Shown here one piece after another: positions 19,058 through 27,275 of a DNA stretch of 38,696 nucleotides. The translations under genes and the position numbers were made by a program. Each line of letters begins with the position of its first letter. Position 1 is the first letter of the stretch. This stretch comes from Rhodobacterales bacterium HKCCE3408 (GTDB lineage Bacteria > Pseudomonadota > Alphaproteobacteria > Rhodobacterales > Rhodobacteraceae), in NCBI GenBank assembly GCA_015689705.1, contig WVSN01000025.1, forward strand, positions 1-38,696, given 5' to 3'. The notes beneath the pieces were generated by a model that worked only from the letters and a program-made list of their open reading frames with translations, was not told where the DNA came from and ran no database searches.

Positions 19058-20581
19058 TCACGCCGCGCTGTTCTCCGTCTCGCTTTCGGTCTCGTCCGCA
19101 TCCGACGCCGCGGGACCGCCGCGGCGCTCGTCGAAACTCAGCGCGATGAAGTCGGGCAGGTGATCGCCCATCCCGACCGTCCGGTTGCCGCCGCGGTCGC
19201 CGCCCCGGCGGCCCCGGTCGCGGCCCGAGTCGCGATTGTTGTCCCGGTTGCTGTCGCGCCCGCTGTCCCGGCTGCTCTCCGGCTTGGCCGCGGGCTTCGG
19301 CGCCTCGGCCTGAGGCTCCGCCGGCTCCTCGGTCCGCTCGCGGCCTTTGCTGCTGCTGCTGCGACGGCTGCGGCTGCGCTTGGGCTTTTCCTCCGCCTCG
19401 GCCTCGTCGGCCTGCGGTTCGGGCGTGCCAGTCGGGCTTTCGATCCGCGGGATCGGCCCCTCGATCAGCTTCTCGATCTCGTCGAGAAACTTCTCGTCGC
19501 GCTTGGCGCAGATCGTCAGCGCCGTCCCGGTCTTGCCGGCCCGGCCCGTGCGTCCGATCCGGTGGACGTAATCCTCGGCATGGCTCGGCACGTCGAAGTT
19601 GAACACGTGGCTCACGTTCGGGATGTCCAGCCCGCGCGCGGCGACGTCGGAGGCGATCAGGAACGTCACCGACCCGTCGCGGAACCCGTCGAGCGTCCGC
19701 ATCCGCTGGCTCTGGTCCAGATCGCCGTGGATCGGCGCGGCATTCAGCCCGTGCTTCTTCATCGACTTCGCGAGGATGTCGACGTCGACCTTGCGGTTGC
19801 AGAAGATGATCGCGTTGCGGCAGGCCTCGCCCTCACGCTCGATCAGCGCGCGCAGCAGGTCACGCTTTTCCTTCGCCTCGGTCTCGCGGTCGCGGCGCGA
19901 GGCGCGGAACATCACGACACCCTGCGTGATCGTCTCGGATGCCGTGGCCTGGCGCGCGACCTCGATCTTCGCCGGGTTGGCGAGGAAGGTGTTCGTCAGC
20001 CGCTCGATCTCGGACGGCATGGTGGCCGAGAAAAACAGCGTCTGGCGGGTGAACGGCGTCAGGCTGAAGATCTTCTCGATATCCGGAATGAAGCCCATGT
20101 CGAGCATCCGGTCGGCCTCGTCGACGACCATGATCTTCACGTCCGACAGGATCAGCTTGCCGCGCTCGAAATGGTCCAGCAGCCGGCCCGGCGTAGCGAT
20201 CAGAACGTCGACGCCCTTGTCGATCAGGGCGTCCTGCTCCTTGAAGCTGACGCCGCCGATCAGCAGCGCCTTGGTCAGCTTCACGTGCTTGGAATAGATG
20301 TCGAAATTCTCGGCCACCTGCGCGGCGAGTTCCCGCGTCGGGCACAGAACGAGGCTGCGCGGCATCCGAGCCCGGGCACGTCCGCGCGCCAGTGCGGTGA
20401 TCATCGGCAGCGTGAAGCTGGCCGTCTTGCCGGTGCCGGTCTGCGCGATGCCGAGAACGTCACGGCCTTTCAGCGCTTCGGGGATGGCGCCCGCCTGGAT
20501 CGGTGTGGGGGTTTCGTAGCCGGCCTCTTCGATGGCCTTGAGGACCTTGGGATTAAGGTCGAGATCGCTGAATTTTGTCAT
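19058..20581 (-). CDS. DEAD-box ATP-dependent RNA helicase (RhlE-like)
   Basis: A 507-residue helicase when started at the ATG whose complement is at 20579-20581 (MTKFSDLDL). A longer frame to 20725 would cross the likely promoter and was not used. All core motifs are present: Q motif ETPTPIQ, AQTGTGKT (46-53), PTRELAAQ, TPGRLLDHF, DEAD (154-157), SATMPSEI, ASDVAARGLDI and HRIGRTGRAGKTG. From about residue 385 the tail is disordered, with acidic, Lys/Arg/Ser and finally RD-rich repeats (SGRDSNRDNNRDSGRD) and Gly/Arg boxes that usually bind RNA. Likely role: ribosome assembly or mRNA unwinding. Confidence 0.95.
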   Translation of the reverse strand: MTKFSDLDLNPKVLKAIEEAGYETPTPIQAGAIPEALKGRDVLGIAQTGTGKTASFTLPMITALARGRARARMPRSLVLCPTRELAAQVAENFDIYSKHVKLTKALLIGGVSFKEQDALIDKGVDVLIATPGRLLDHFERGKLILSDVKIMVVDEADRMLDMGFIPDIEKIFSLTPFTRQTLFFSATMPSEIERLTNTFLANPAKIEVARQATASETITQGVVMFRASRRDRETEAKEKRDLLRALIEREGEACRNAIIFCNRKVDVDILAKSMKKHGLNAAPIHGDLDQSQRMRTLDGFRDGSVTFLIASDVAARGLDIPNVSHVFNFDVPSHAEDYVHRIGRTGRAGKTGTALTICAKRDEKFLDEIEKLIEGPIPRIESPTGTPEPQADEAEAEEKPKRSRSRRSSSSKGRERTEEPAEPQAEAPKPAAKPESSRDSGRDSNRDNNRDSGRDRGRRGGDRGGNRTVGMGDHLPDFIALSFDERRGGPAASDADETESETENSAA

Positions 20582-20681
20582 GCGTTTCCAAGCTGCGGGC
20601 CGTAGCCCGGGGAGAATGGAGCGCATGGAACCGTCGCGCTCCGCGGTTCGAGGGTGGGCGGATCCCGTCCCTCGATGGGCG

Positions 20682-20710
20682 CACATAGAGCAAATGCGCT
20701 GCTGCGTCAA
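20682..20710 (-). promoter_or_regulatory. Sigma-70-type promoter for the DEAD-box helicase
   Basis: On the minus strand TTGACG (20710-20705) and TATGTG (20687-20682) are separated by exactly 17 bases. Transcription from here would give a leader of about 95 nt before the ATG at 20581, containing a GAACCG/CGGTTC hairpin (20628-20649). A long leader is common for DEAD-box helicase genes under cold or autoregulation, but none is shown here. Confidence 0.55.
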
Positions 20711-20792
20711 ATCCCCACCAGTCACGCAACATTAATGAATTTCGCACACAGGTCATGTGGACAAAACGGAAATATGGCTTACCATACTCAAA

Positions 20793-21284
20793 ATGAGAAA
20801 AATAGCACTCGCCCTCGGCCTGTCGGTCTCGATATGCAGCATGGCTGCGGCGGACCCCGGCATTCTGACCGTCCGCACCGGGCTGACCGGCGCCTATTCG
20901 GCGGAGCGGGTCGTTTCCGATCATCCGCATCACACCATCATGGCCGAAGCGCGCATCCTGTCGCGCGGGCCGTATGAGGCCTACCTGGTCGAGCTTGGCC
21001 ACATGCGTGACGGCGTCCATCGGCCGCTGCGCATGAACCGGGCCGTTTCGGCCGGCCGCGTGCTCGATTTCCAGCCCATAGGCCGGGTCGAGGATTTCTG
21101 CACCGGCGGCGGCACCTGCCACGGCTGGCGTGTCGGCGCCATCTTCCTCAGCCGCGAGGCGTTCCAGCGTGCGGCGGGGCAGGGCATGACCGTGCAGGTC
21201 TACGGCCCCGACGGCACGTTCGAGCTGGCCCTGCCGCGCGAGCTGTTCTCCGAAGCCTGGAACGAGGCAAGCTGGCTGTCCTGA
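20793..21284 (+). CDS. Exported hypothetical protein
   Basis: A 163-residue protein from the ATG at 20793. An upstream in-frame ATG at 20757 would add 12 residues before the signal peptide and is less likely. Residues 1-20 form a signal peptide (KIALALGLSVSICSMAAA). The mature protein is predicted mixed beta/alpha with a C-x5-C pair in FCTGGGTCHGW, a likely disulfide. No family is recognised. The gene is divergent from the helicase, sharing a 211-nt intergenic region, and converges on prfC. Confidence 0.72.
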   Translation: MRKIALALGLSVSICSMAAADPGILTVRTGLTGAYSAERVVSDHPHHTIMAEARILSRGPYEAYLVELGHMRDGVHRPLRMNRAVSAGRVLDFQPIGRVEDFCTGGGTCHGWRVGAIFLSREAFQRAAGQGMTVQVYGPDGTFELALPRELFSEAWNEASWLS

Positions 21285-21298
21285 GGCGGTCGCCTCAG
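21281..21298. terminator. Bidirectional hairpin formed by two convergent stop codons
   Basis: CTGAGGCGGTCGCCTCAG is an 8-bp inverted repeat with a 2-nt centre (in practice a 6-7 bp stem with a 4-nt loop). It contains the TGA of the exported protein (21282-21284) and, on the other strand, the TGA of prfC (21297-21295). There is no strong T-run on either side, so it may stop transcription weakly in both directions. Confidence 0.4.
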
Positions 21299-22905
21299 AT
21301 CATCAGCTCTTTCGTCGCGCTCAGGCTGATGTCGGGATAGTCCCGCTCCACGCGGTCGATATCCCATTGCAATCTCGTCAGATAAACCGGGTCTCCGTCA
21401 TTGTCGGTCGCCATGTGCTGCTTGTTGGCCTGCGCGAAGGCGTCGATCTTGTCCTTCGGCCCGTGGACCCACCGGGCGCTGGTGAACTGGCTCGCCTCGA
21501 AGCGGACCGGCAGGCCGTATTCCAGTTCGATCCGGCTCGCCAGCACCTCGAATTGCAGCGCGCCGACCACGCCGACGATGAAGCCCGATCCGATCTGCGG
21601 TTTGAACACCTTGGCCGCGCCTTCCTCGGCGAACTGCATCAGCGCCTTGTCGAGGTGCTTGGCCTTCAGCGGATCGCCCGCGCGGCAGGACTGGAGGAGT
21701 TCCGGCGCGAAACTCGGGATGCCCGTGAAGCGCAGCGCTTCGCCCTCGGTCAGCGCGTCGCCGATCCGCAACTGTCCATGATTGGGGATGCCGATGATGT
21801 CGCCGGCCCACGCCTCTTCGGCCAGTTCGCGGTCCGAAGCGAGGAACAGGACCGGCGCCGAGATCGTCATCGGCTTCTTCGACCGGACATGCGTCAGTTT
21901 CATGCCACGCTCGAAATGACCGGACGCAAGCCGCACAAAGGCGACCCGATCGCGGTGTTTCGGGTCCATGTTCGCCTGCACCTTGAATACGAAGCCGGCC
22001 ACCTTGCCCTCTTCGGGCGCCACCTGGCGCGGCTCCGCGGTTTGTACCTGGGGCTCGGGGCCGTAGGTCGCGATGCCGTCCATGAGTTCCTTCACGCCGA
22101 AGGAATTGATCGCCGAGCCGAACCAGATCGGTGTCAGAGAGCCCTCGGCGAAAGCCCTGGCGTCCATCGGCGGCAGCAGTTCGCGCGCCATTTCGACCTC
22201 TTCGCGGAGCGTCTCGAGCAGCGCGGCCGGCACGTGGGTGGCAAGCTTCGGGTCGTCCAGCCCTTCCATCTTCACGCTCTCCGACACCTTGTTCCGGTCG
22301 GCGCGGTCCATCAGTTCCAGCCGGTCGCGCAGCAGGTCGTAGCAGCCGAGGAAGTCGCGGCCCTGCCCGATGGGCCAAGAGGCCGGCGTAACGTCGATGG
22401 CGAGGTTTTCCTGGATTTCGTCAATGATTTCGAACGTATCCCGGCTTTCCCGGTCCATCTTGTTGCAAAAAGTCAAGATGGGCAGGTCGCGCAGCCGGCA
22501 GACCTCGAACAGTTTGCGGGTCTGGCTCTCGACCCCCTTGGCGCCGTCGATGACCATGATCGCCGCGTCCACGGCAGTCAGCGTCCTGTAGGTGTCCTCG
22601 GAGAAATCCGAGTGGCCCGGCGTGTCCACGAGGTTGAAGCGGTGCCCGGCATAGTCGAACGACATGGCCGAGGCACTGACCGAGATCCCCCGGTCCTTCT
22701 CCATCTGCATGAAGTCCGACCGCGTCCGCCGCGCCTCGCCCTTGGCGCGCACCTGGCCGGCCATCTGGATCGCGCCGCCGAACAGCAGGAACTTCTCGGT
22801 CAGAGTCGTCTTGCCCGCATCGGGATGCGAGATGATCGCGAAGGTCCGCCGGCGGGCGATCTCCGGTGGCAGCGGCGGGCGGTTGTCGAGCAGCGTATCG
22901 GGCAT
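21295..22905 (-). CDS. prfC: Peptide chain release factor 3
   Basis: A 536-residue translational GTPase that recycles RF1 and RF2 from the ribosome after termination. GTP-binding motifs are SHPDAGKTT (26-34), DTPGHSDF (94-101) and NKMD (148-151), and the ISVSASAM switch I segment is present. The length and C-terminal domains match RF3 and not EF-G, which is longer. The stop converges with the upstream exported-protein gene. The 3' neighbour in transcription order is absent, so prfC seems to be a single-gene unit or the end of one with the small gene at 22956-23312. Confidence 0.97.
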   Translation of the reverse strand: MPDTLLDNRPPLPPEIARRRTFAIISHPDAGKTTLTEKFLLFGGAIQMAGQVRAKGEARRTRSDFMQMEKDRGISVSASAMSFDYAGHRFNLVDTPGHSDFSEDTYRTLTAVDAAIMVIDGAKGVESQTRKLFEVCRLRDLPILTFCNKMDRESRDTFEIIDEIQENLAIDVTPASWPIGQGRDFLGCYDLLRDRLELMDRADRNKVSESVKMEGLDDPKLATHVPAALLETLREEVEMARELLPPMDARAFAEGSLTPIWFGSAINSFGVKELMDGIATYGPEPQVQTAEPRQVAPEEGKVAGFVFKVQANMDPKHRDRVAFVRLASGHFERGMKLTHVRSKKPMTISAPVLFLASDRELAEEAWAGDIIGIPNHGQLRIGDALTEGEALRFTGIPSFAPELLQSCRAGDPLKAKHLDKALMQFAEEGAAKVFKPQIGSGFIVGVVGALQFEVLASRIELEYGLPVRFEASQFTSARWVHGPKDKIDAFAQANKQHMATDNDGDPVYLTRLQWDIDRVERDYPDISLSATKELMI

Positions 22906-22955
22906 GGCCGCGATATAGACGCGCGCCGGGGCCGGCGCAATCGAGGCCCGCAGCC

Positions 22956-23312
22956 TCAGTCGATGCAGCCGAAATCGAAGGAGCCGGGGATCCAGTGGCC
23001 CTCAGCGTCGTTCTGCCAGAAGACGAACCAGTTTCCGTCGCCGCAGATGTTCACCATCCACGGGATCGAATAGCCTTCCTGCTCCAGGACGGCCGCGTCG
23101 GGCCGGTGCAGACCGCCAATCGACGAGGCATCGACGCGGTTCGACGGGCGCGGGGCGAACTGGACACCGGCGAAGCCGCCGGATTGCTGTGCCAGAACAC
23201 GATCGGACACATCGCCGTCGTCGTTGCCGGAGCTGCCGCGGCGATCGGCGGCGGCCGGGAGGGCGAGCAGTGTCGCGACAAGCGTCGCGGCGCAGAGGGA
23301 CTGGATGGTCAT
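22956..23312 (-). CDS. Small exported hypothetical protein
   Basis: A 118-residue protein from the ATG whose complement ends at 23312. The frame stays open upstream, but only this start gives an N-terminal signal peptide (QSLCAATLVATLLALPAAA). The mature part begins with a flexible Gly/Ser/Asp stretch and ends in an aromatic segment with two cysteines (NICGDGNWFVFWQND and FDFGCID), perhaps a disulfide-closed beta hairpin. No family is recognised. It lies 50 bases upstream of prfC on the same strand and is divergent from the SDR gene. Confidence 0.65.
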   Translation of the reverse strand: MTIQSLCAATLVATLLALPAAADRRGSSGNDDGDVSDRVLAQQSGGFAGVQFAPRPSNRVDASSIGGLHRPDAAVLEQEGYSIPWMVNICGDGNWFVFWQNDAEGHWIPGSFDFGCID

Positions 23313-23463
23313 GGACGTCAGGCTCCTTGAGGTGTCGCCGCTTTCGGTGGCGCTGGTCTTGCCTGTCTGTCGTCCCGGACCGGGCCCGGGTTCAAAGACC
23401 GCTGCGGACTGGCTGCCCGCGCCGAGGGCTGCTATGCGAACGCTGTCTAAGCGGAGGAACAGG

Positions 23464-24243
23464 ATGGATCTGGGAATTTCCGGCAAGCGCGCGCTCGTCT
23501 GCGCGGCGTCCAAGGGGCTCGGCCGGGGCTGCGCCGAGAAGCTGGCCGAGGCCGGCTGCACGATCGTGATGAACGCCCGGGGCGCCGGCGCGCTCGAGGC
23601 CGCAGCGGCGGAGATCCGCGATGCCTACGGCGTCGAGGTGGTGACCGTCGCCGCCGACGTGACGACCGAGGAGGGCCGCGCCGCCGTTCTGAAGGCTGCG
23701 GGCGAGGTCGACATCCTCGTGACCAATGCCGGCGGCCCGCCGCCGGGGCTCTGGAAGGACTGGACGCGGGACGATTTCATCGCCGCGCTCGATTCCAACA
23801 TGCTGACCCCGATCGCGCTGATGACGGCGCTCGTGCCCGGCATGATGGACCGCGGATGGGGCCGGGTGGTCAACATCACCTCGCAATCGGTCAAGGCGCC
23901 GATCCCGATCCTCGGCCTGTCGAATTCCGCCCGGGCCGGCCTGACCGGCTACGTCGCCGGCACCGCCCGCCAGGTCGCCCGCCATGGCGTGACGATCAAC
24001 AACCTGCTGCCCGGCAGCCACGCGACCGACCGGCGCGTCGCGCTCGACCGCGCCATCGCCGAGCGGCAGGGGATCAGTGTCGAGGAGGCGACGAAGTCCG
24101 TCTGGGCCGAAATTCCGGCCGGGCGCTACGGCACAGCCGAGGAATTCGGCGCGACCTGCGCCTTCCTGTGTTCGCAGTATGCCGGCTTCATCGTCGGCCA
24201 GAACGTTCTTCTCGACGGCGGCAACGTGAACGCGACGATCTGA
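23464..24243 (+). CDS. SDR-family protein, 3-oxoacyl-ACP reductase-like, atypical active site
   Basis: A 259-residue Rossmann-fold protein beginning at the ATG at 23464 (GGAGGA-type site just before). The nucleotide motif is degenerate, AASKGLGRG (14-22) instead of TG-x3-G-x-G, while TNAGG (87-91) is kept. The usual YxxxK is replaced: aligning SNSARAG (153-159) with Y-S-A-S-K-A-G puts Ser153 at the Tyr position and Arg157 at the Lys position. This matches my memory of the BKR-like SDR subgroup that lacks the canonical catalytic residues. It may act on an unknown carbonyl substrate by a different mechanism or be non-catalytic. Confidence 0.88.
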   Translation: MDLGISGKRALVCAASKGLGRGCAEKLAEAGCTIVMNARGAGALEAAAAEIRDAYGVEVVTVAADVTTEEGRAAVLKAAGEVDILVTNAGGPPPGLWKDWTRDDFIAALDSNMLTPIALMTALVPGMMDRGWGRVVNITSQSVKAPIPILGLSNSARAGLTGYVAGTARQVARHGVTINNLLPGSHATDRRVALDRAIAERQGISVEEATKSVWAEIPAGRYGTAEEFGATCAFLCSQYAGFIVGQNVLLDGGNVNATI

Positions 24244-24325
24244 GAAAATGCAGCCAAGTCAGGTCTGTGGCCGTCGATCTTCCTGTGGATGAGTCGGCGA
24301 CTGCGGTCCGGCGGCCCCGTGCCGC

Positions 24326-24354
24326 TTGAAACCGCGGCCCGTCGCTGCTAGCTG
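24326..24354 (+). promoter_or_regulatory. Possible promoter for the ABC ATPase gene
   Basis: TTGAAA (24326-24331) and TAGCTG (24349-24354) are separated by 17 bases, about 36 bases before the ATG at 24391. An AT-rich stretch follows (24355-24378), unusual here and a possible site for an iron or other regulator. No specific operator was recognised. Confidence 0.35.
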
Positions 24355-24390
24355 CAATTCCTAGTAAATCCATCGGATTATCGCGCCCGC

Positions 24391-25512
24391 ATGACCGCCC
24401 CCCGCCTCGCCGTCGAAAGCCTGTCCTGCCGCTTCGGCGCCCGCCGGGTGCTGAGCGACGTCAGCCTCGAACTGGCCGCGGGCGAAGTGCTGTGCCTGCT
24501 CGGCCCCTCGGGCTGCGGCAAGTCGACGACGCTGCGCGTGATCGCGGGGATCGAACGCCAGAGCGCCGGGCGCATCCTCGTCGACGGGCGCGAGGTCGGC
24601 GGACCCGATCTGCACCTGCCGCCCGAGTCGCGGCATATCGGCCTGATCTTCCAGGATTTCGCGCTGTTTCCTCATCTGACCGTGGCTGAGAATGTCGCTT
24701 TCGGGCTGAACGGCACCCGGGCGGAGAAGGCCGCGCGCGTCGAGGAACTGCTCGCGCGGGTCCATCTCGAGGGCTACGGCGACAAGTCTCCGCACATGCT
24801 GTCGGGCGGGGAACAGCAGCGCGTCGCGCTGGCCCGCGCGCTCGCGCCGCGCCCGCGCGTCATGCTGATGGACGAGCCCTTCTCGGGCCTCGACAACCGC
24901 CTGCGCGACGGCATCCGCGACGAAACGCTGCAGGTCCTGAAGGAGGAGGGCGCCGCCGTCCTGCTGGTCACGCACGAACCGGACGAGGCGATGCGCATGG
25001 CCGACCAGATCGCGCTGATGCGCGACGGCCATATCGTGCAGCAGGGCGCGCCCTACAACGTCTACAACGCCCCGGTGGACAAGGCCGCGGCGGCTTTCTT
25101 CAGCGATATCAACGTGATCGAAGGCGAAGTTCGCGGCGCGCTGACCGATACGGCCTTCGGCCAGTTCCTCGCGCCCGGTCATCCGGACGGAACGGCTGTG
25201 GATATCGTATTCCGTCCACAGCACGTGAAGCTCGATTTCGACCGAGAGGGCCGCGGCCCGCTGCCGACCCCCCAGGACGGTGTTCCGGCCCGCGGCATCG
25301 TCGAGCGGGCGCGCTTCATGGGGCACGAGAGCCTTGTCGAATTCCGTATGGATTTCAACGATCAGCGGCTGAAGGCGACAGTGCCGGCGGTGTTCCTGCC
25401 CAAGCCCGGCACGCCGCTGTGGCTGTCGGTCCGTCGAGACCGCTGTTTCGTCTTCGCCCGCCGGTCGCCCTTGTCCACGGACGGGAATCGCGCCAAAAAG
25501 GGGCGCTTTTGA
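24391..25512 (+). CDS. ABC transporter ATP-binding protein (Fbp/Pot type)
   Basis: A 373-residue importer-type ATPase. Walker A is GPSGCGKST (38-46), the Q-loop glutamine is in IFQDF (near 88), the signature LSGGE is at 137-141, Walker B is VMLMDEP (157-163), and VTHEPDEA contains the switch histidine. After about residue 240 there is a TOBE-like regulatory domain (DIVFRPQHVKLD, ARFMGHESLVEFRM). Closest by layout to ferric iron (FbpC), polyamine or thiamine import ATPases. No permease or binding protein is adjacent, so it must work with partners elsewhere, and the substrate cannot be assigned. Confidence 0.9.
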   Translation: MTAPRLAVESLSCRFGARRVLSDVSLELAAGEVLCLLGPSGCGKSTTLRVIAGIERQSAGRILVDGREVGGPDLHLPPESRHIGLIFQDFALFPHLTVAENVAFGLNGTRAEKAARVEELLARVHLEGYGDKSPHMLSGGEQQRVALARALAPRPRVMLMDEPFSGLDNRLRDGIRDETLQVLKEEGAAVLLVTHEPDEAMRMADQIALMRDGHIVQQGAPYNVYNAPVDKAAAAFFSDINVIEGEVRGALTDTAFGQFLAPGHPDGTAVDIVFRPQHVKLDFDREGRGPLPTPQDGVPARGIVERARFMGHESLVEFRMDFNDQRLKATVPAVFLPKPGTPLWLSVRRDRCFVFARRSPLSTDGNRAKKGRF

Positions 25513-25522
25513 CGAAGGGGCT

Positions 25523-25551
25523 TTGAACCCCGATGCGGGCGCCATTACCTA
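25523..25551 (+). promoter_or_regulatory. Possible promoter of the tatABC operon
   Basis: TTGAAC (25523-25528) and TACCTA (25546-25551) with a 17-base spacer, about 64 bases before tatA. The -10 is weak. The leader that follows contains a strong hairpin. Confidence 0.4.
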
Positions 25552-25570
25552 TGGACCCGGGAAACAGCCA

Positions 25571-25600
25571 GCGCCGGGACGGACCAGAGGTCCGCGGCGC
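25571..25600 (+). promoter_or_regulatory. Stem-loop in the tatA leader
   Basis: GCGCCG (25571-25576) pairs with CGGCGC (25595-25600), and CGGACC (25580-25585) with GGTCCG (25589-25594), leaving a 3-nt loop and a 3-nt bulge: 12 pairs. It ends one base before the AAGGGAGAG site of tatA, so it could protect the mRNA or modulate translation. Confidence 0.4.
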
Positions 25601-25614
25601 TAAGGGAGAGTAGC

Positions 25615-25842
25615 ATGCTCAACAACATCGGACTGCCGGGTCTCCTCCTGATCGCGGTCGTGGTCCTTGTCCTGTTCGGCCGCGGCAAGATCGCGAACCT
25701 CATGGGCGAGGTCGGCAAGGGCATCACCGCGTTCAAGCGCGGCGTGAAGGACGGCTCCGAGGAGATCGAGAACGCCTCGGCCGCTGACGGCGCCAATGCG
25801 CGCGACGTGACGCCCGAAGGCGAACGCCGCGACAACGCCTGA
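25615..25842 (+). CDS. tatA: Sec-independent protein translocase subunit TatA
   Basis: A 75-residue protein with one N-terminal transmembrane helix ([13 protein letters not shown]), the conserved FGRGK hinge, an amphipathic helix ([20 protein letters not shown]) and an acidic tail. It forms the pore-like assembly for folded twin-arginine substrates. AAGGGAGAG precedes the ATG. Next in line are tatB and tatC, the standard order. Confidence 0.96.
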   Translation: MLNNIGLPGLLLIAVVVLVLFGRGKIANLMGEVGKGITAFKRGVKDGSEEIENASAADGANARDVTPEGERRDNA

Positions 25843-25869
25843 TCGGCGACAGGCGCGCGAGGGCCCGGG

Positions 25870-26376
25870 ATGCCTGACATCGGCTGGATGGAACTTCTGG
25901 TCATCGGGGTCGTGGCGCTCATCGTCGTCGGCCCCAAGGACCTGCCGCGCATGTTCCGCGCCTTTGGCCATTTCACCGGCCGGATGCGCGGCATGGCCAA
26001 GGAATTCTCGCGCGCCATGAACGAAGCCGCCGACGAGAGCGGCATGAACGAGCTTAGCCGCGACCTGCGCAACATGGCCAATCCGAAGAGGATGGGCCTC
26101 GACGCGGTCAACAAGGCCTTCGACGGGATCGACCCGACGAAATATCCCGAAGGCTCCGAAACCCGCAAACTCGCCGAAAAGCGCAAGGCCGAGCTCGAGA
26201 AGGCCAAGGCCACGGCCGAAGAGCATCGCCGCATCCGCGAGGAAAAGATGCGTGCCGCCAATCCGCCGGTCGCGAAGACCGCAGCGGAACCGGCGCCCGA
26301 GCCCGCAGCCGAACCGGTCCCCGCCGACACTGACAGCGACGCGCCGCCGCCCCGCACCGGGACGGCCGAATCGTGA
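25870..26376 (+). CDS. tatB: Sec-independent protein translocase subunit TatB
   Basis: A 168-residue protein with one N-terminal helix (MELLVIGVVALIVVGPKDLP, the GPKDLP hinge typical of TatB), a long amphipathic helix, and a charged, Pro/Ala-rich tail. It binds TatC and twin-arginine signal peptides. The end overlaps tatC by four bases (GTGA at 26373). Confidence 0.95.
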   Translation: MPDIGWMELLVIGVVALIVVGPKDLPRMFRAFGHFTGRMRGMAKEFSRAMNEAADESGMNELSRDLRNMANPKRMGLDAVNKAFDGIDPTKYPEGSETRKLAEKRKAELEKAKATAEEHRRIREEKMRAANPPVAKTAAEPAPEPAAEPVPADTDSDAPPPRTGTAES

Positions 26377-27275
26377 GCAGGGACGACAAGATCGACGATA
26401 GCGCGGCCCCGCTCATCGAGCACCTCACGGAGCTTCGGACGCGGCTGATCCGGTCTGTGCTCGCCTTCGTGGTGGCCATGGTCATCGTGTTCATCTGGGC
26501 GCCGCAGATCCTCAGCTTCATCCAGCAGCCGCTTCTGGGCGTGCTGGCCGCACGCGGGCAATCGACGACGCTCTTCGCCATGTCCCCGCAGGAGGAATTC
26601 TTCACGCTGGTCCGGGTCTCGGTCATCGTGGGCTTCTTCGTGTCCTTCCCGGTGATCGCGCATCAGCTCTGGCGCTTCGTGGCGCCGGGTCTCTACCGGT
26701 CCGAACAGAACGCGATCCTGCCGTTCCTCGTGGCGACGCCCTTCCTGTTCACCGCCGGCGCGGCCTTCGCGCATTTCGTCGTGACGCCGCTGGCGATGAA
26801 CTTCTTCATCGGCTTCGCCGACGTGGTGCCGCAGATCACCAGCATCGTGACCGGGGAAGAGGCGCCGCCGGTGACCGAGCAGACGACCGAGCTTCAGACT
26901 GCCTTCCTCGGCTCGATCAGCGCCTCGACCGACCTGGCGCTGAAGTTCATCTTCGCCTTCGGCCTCTGCTTCCAGCTTCCCGTCCTGCTGACGCTGCTCG
27001 GCAAGGCCGGTCTGGTCTCGGCCGAAGGGCTCGGGAACATGCGCAAATACGCGGTCGTCGGCATCCTGACGCTGGCCGCCATCGTCACCCCGCCCGACGT
27101 CATCACACAGATCATCCTCTTCACGGTGGTCTACGGACTCTACGAGATTTCCATCATCCTCGTGCGGATGGTCGAGCGTGGACGCGAGCAGCGCCTGCGC
27201 GAAGAAGGGCTGTATGACGAGGATCTCGAATCCGAGCTGCGCGAGGAGGCGAAAGGGCCGGGGGCCGGCGAGTGA
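26373..27275 (+). CDS. tatC: Sec-independent protein translocase subunit TatC
   Basis: A 300-residue polytopic protein with six transmembrane helices, the twin-arginine signal receptor. The N-terminal LIEHLTELRTRLIRS and the FVAPGLYRSEQ loop are conserved. A GTG start overlaps the tatB stop. A periplasmic insertion around residues 150-175 (TSIVTGEEAPPVTEQTTELQ) makes it longer than E. coli TatC (258), as in other alphaproteobacteria. The last residues are charged. Confidence 0.96.
   Translation: MSRDDKIDDSAAPLIEHLTELRTRLIRSVLAFVVAMVIVFIWAPQILSFIQQPLLGVLAARGQSTTLFAMSPQEEFFTLVRVSVIVGFFVSFPVIAHQLWRFVAPGLYRSEQNAILPFLVATPFLFTAGAAFAHFVVTPLAMNFFIGFADVVPQITSIVTGEEAPPVTEQTTELQTAFLGSISASTDLALKFIFAFGLCFQLPVLLTLLGKAGLVSAEGLGNMRKYAVVGILTLAAIVTPPDVITQIILFTVVYGLYEISIILVRMVERGREQRLREEGLYDEDLESELREEAKGPGAGE

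Noticed and set aside
19160-20605. Plus-strand open frame of about 480 codons opposite the DEAD-box helicase
   Set aside because: Low-complexity shadow of a gene with all helicase motifs on the minus strand.
20582-20725. N-terminal extension of the DEAD-box helicase to 20725
   Set aside because: It would cover the probable promoter at 20682-20710, and the family normally begins near MTKFSDL.
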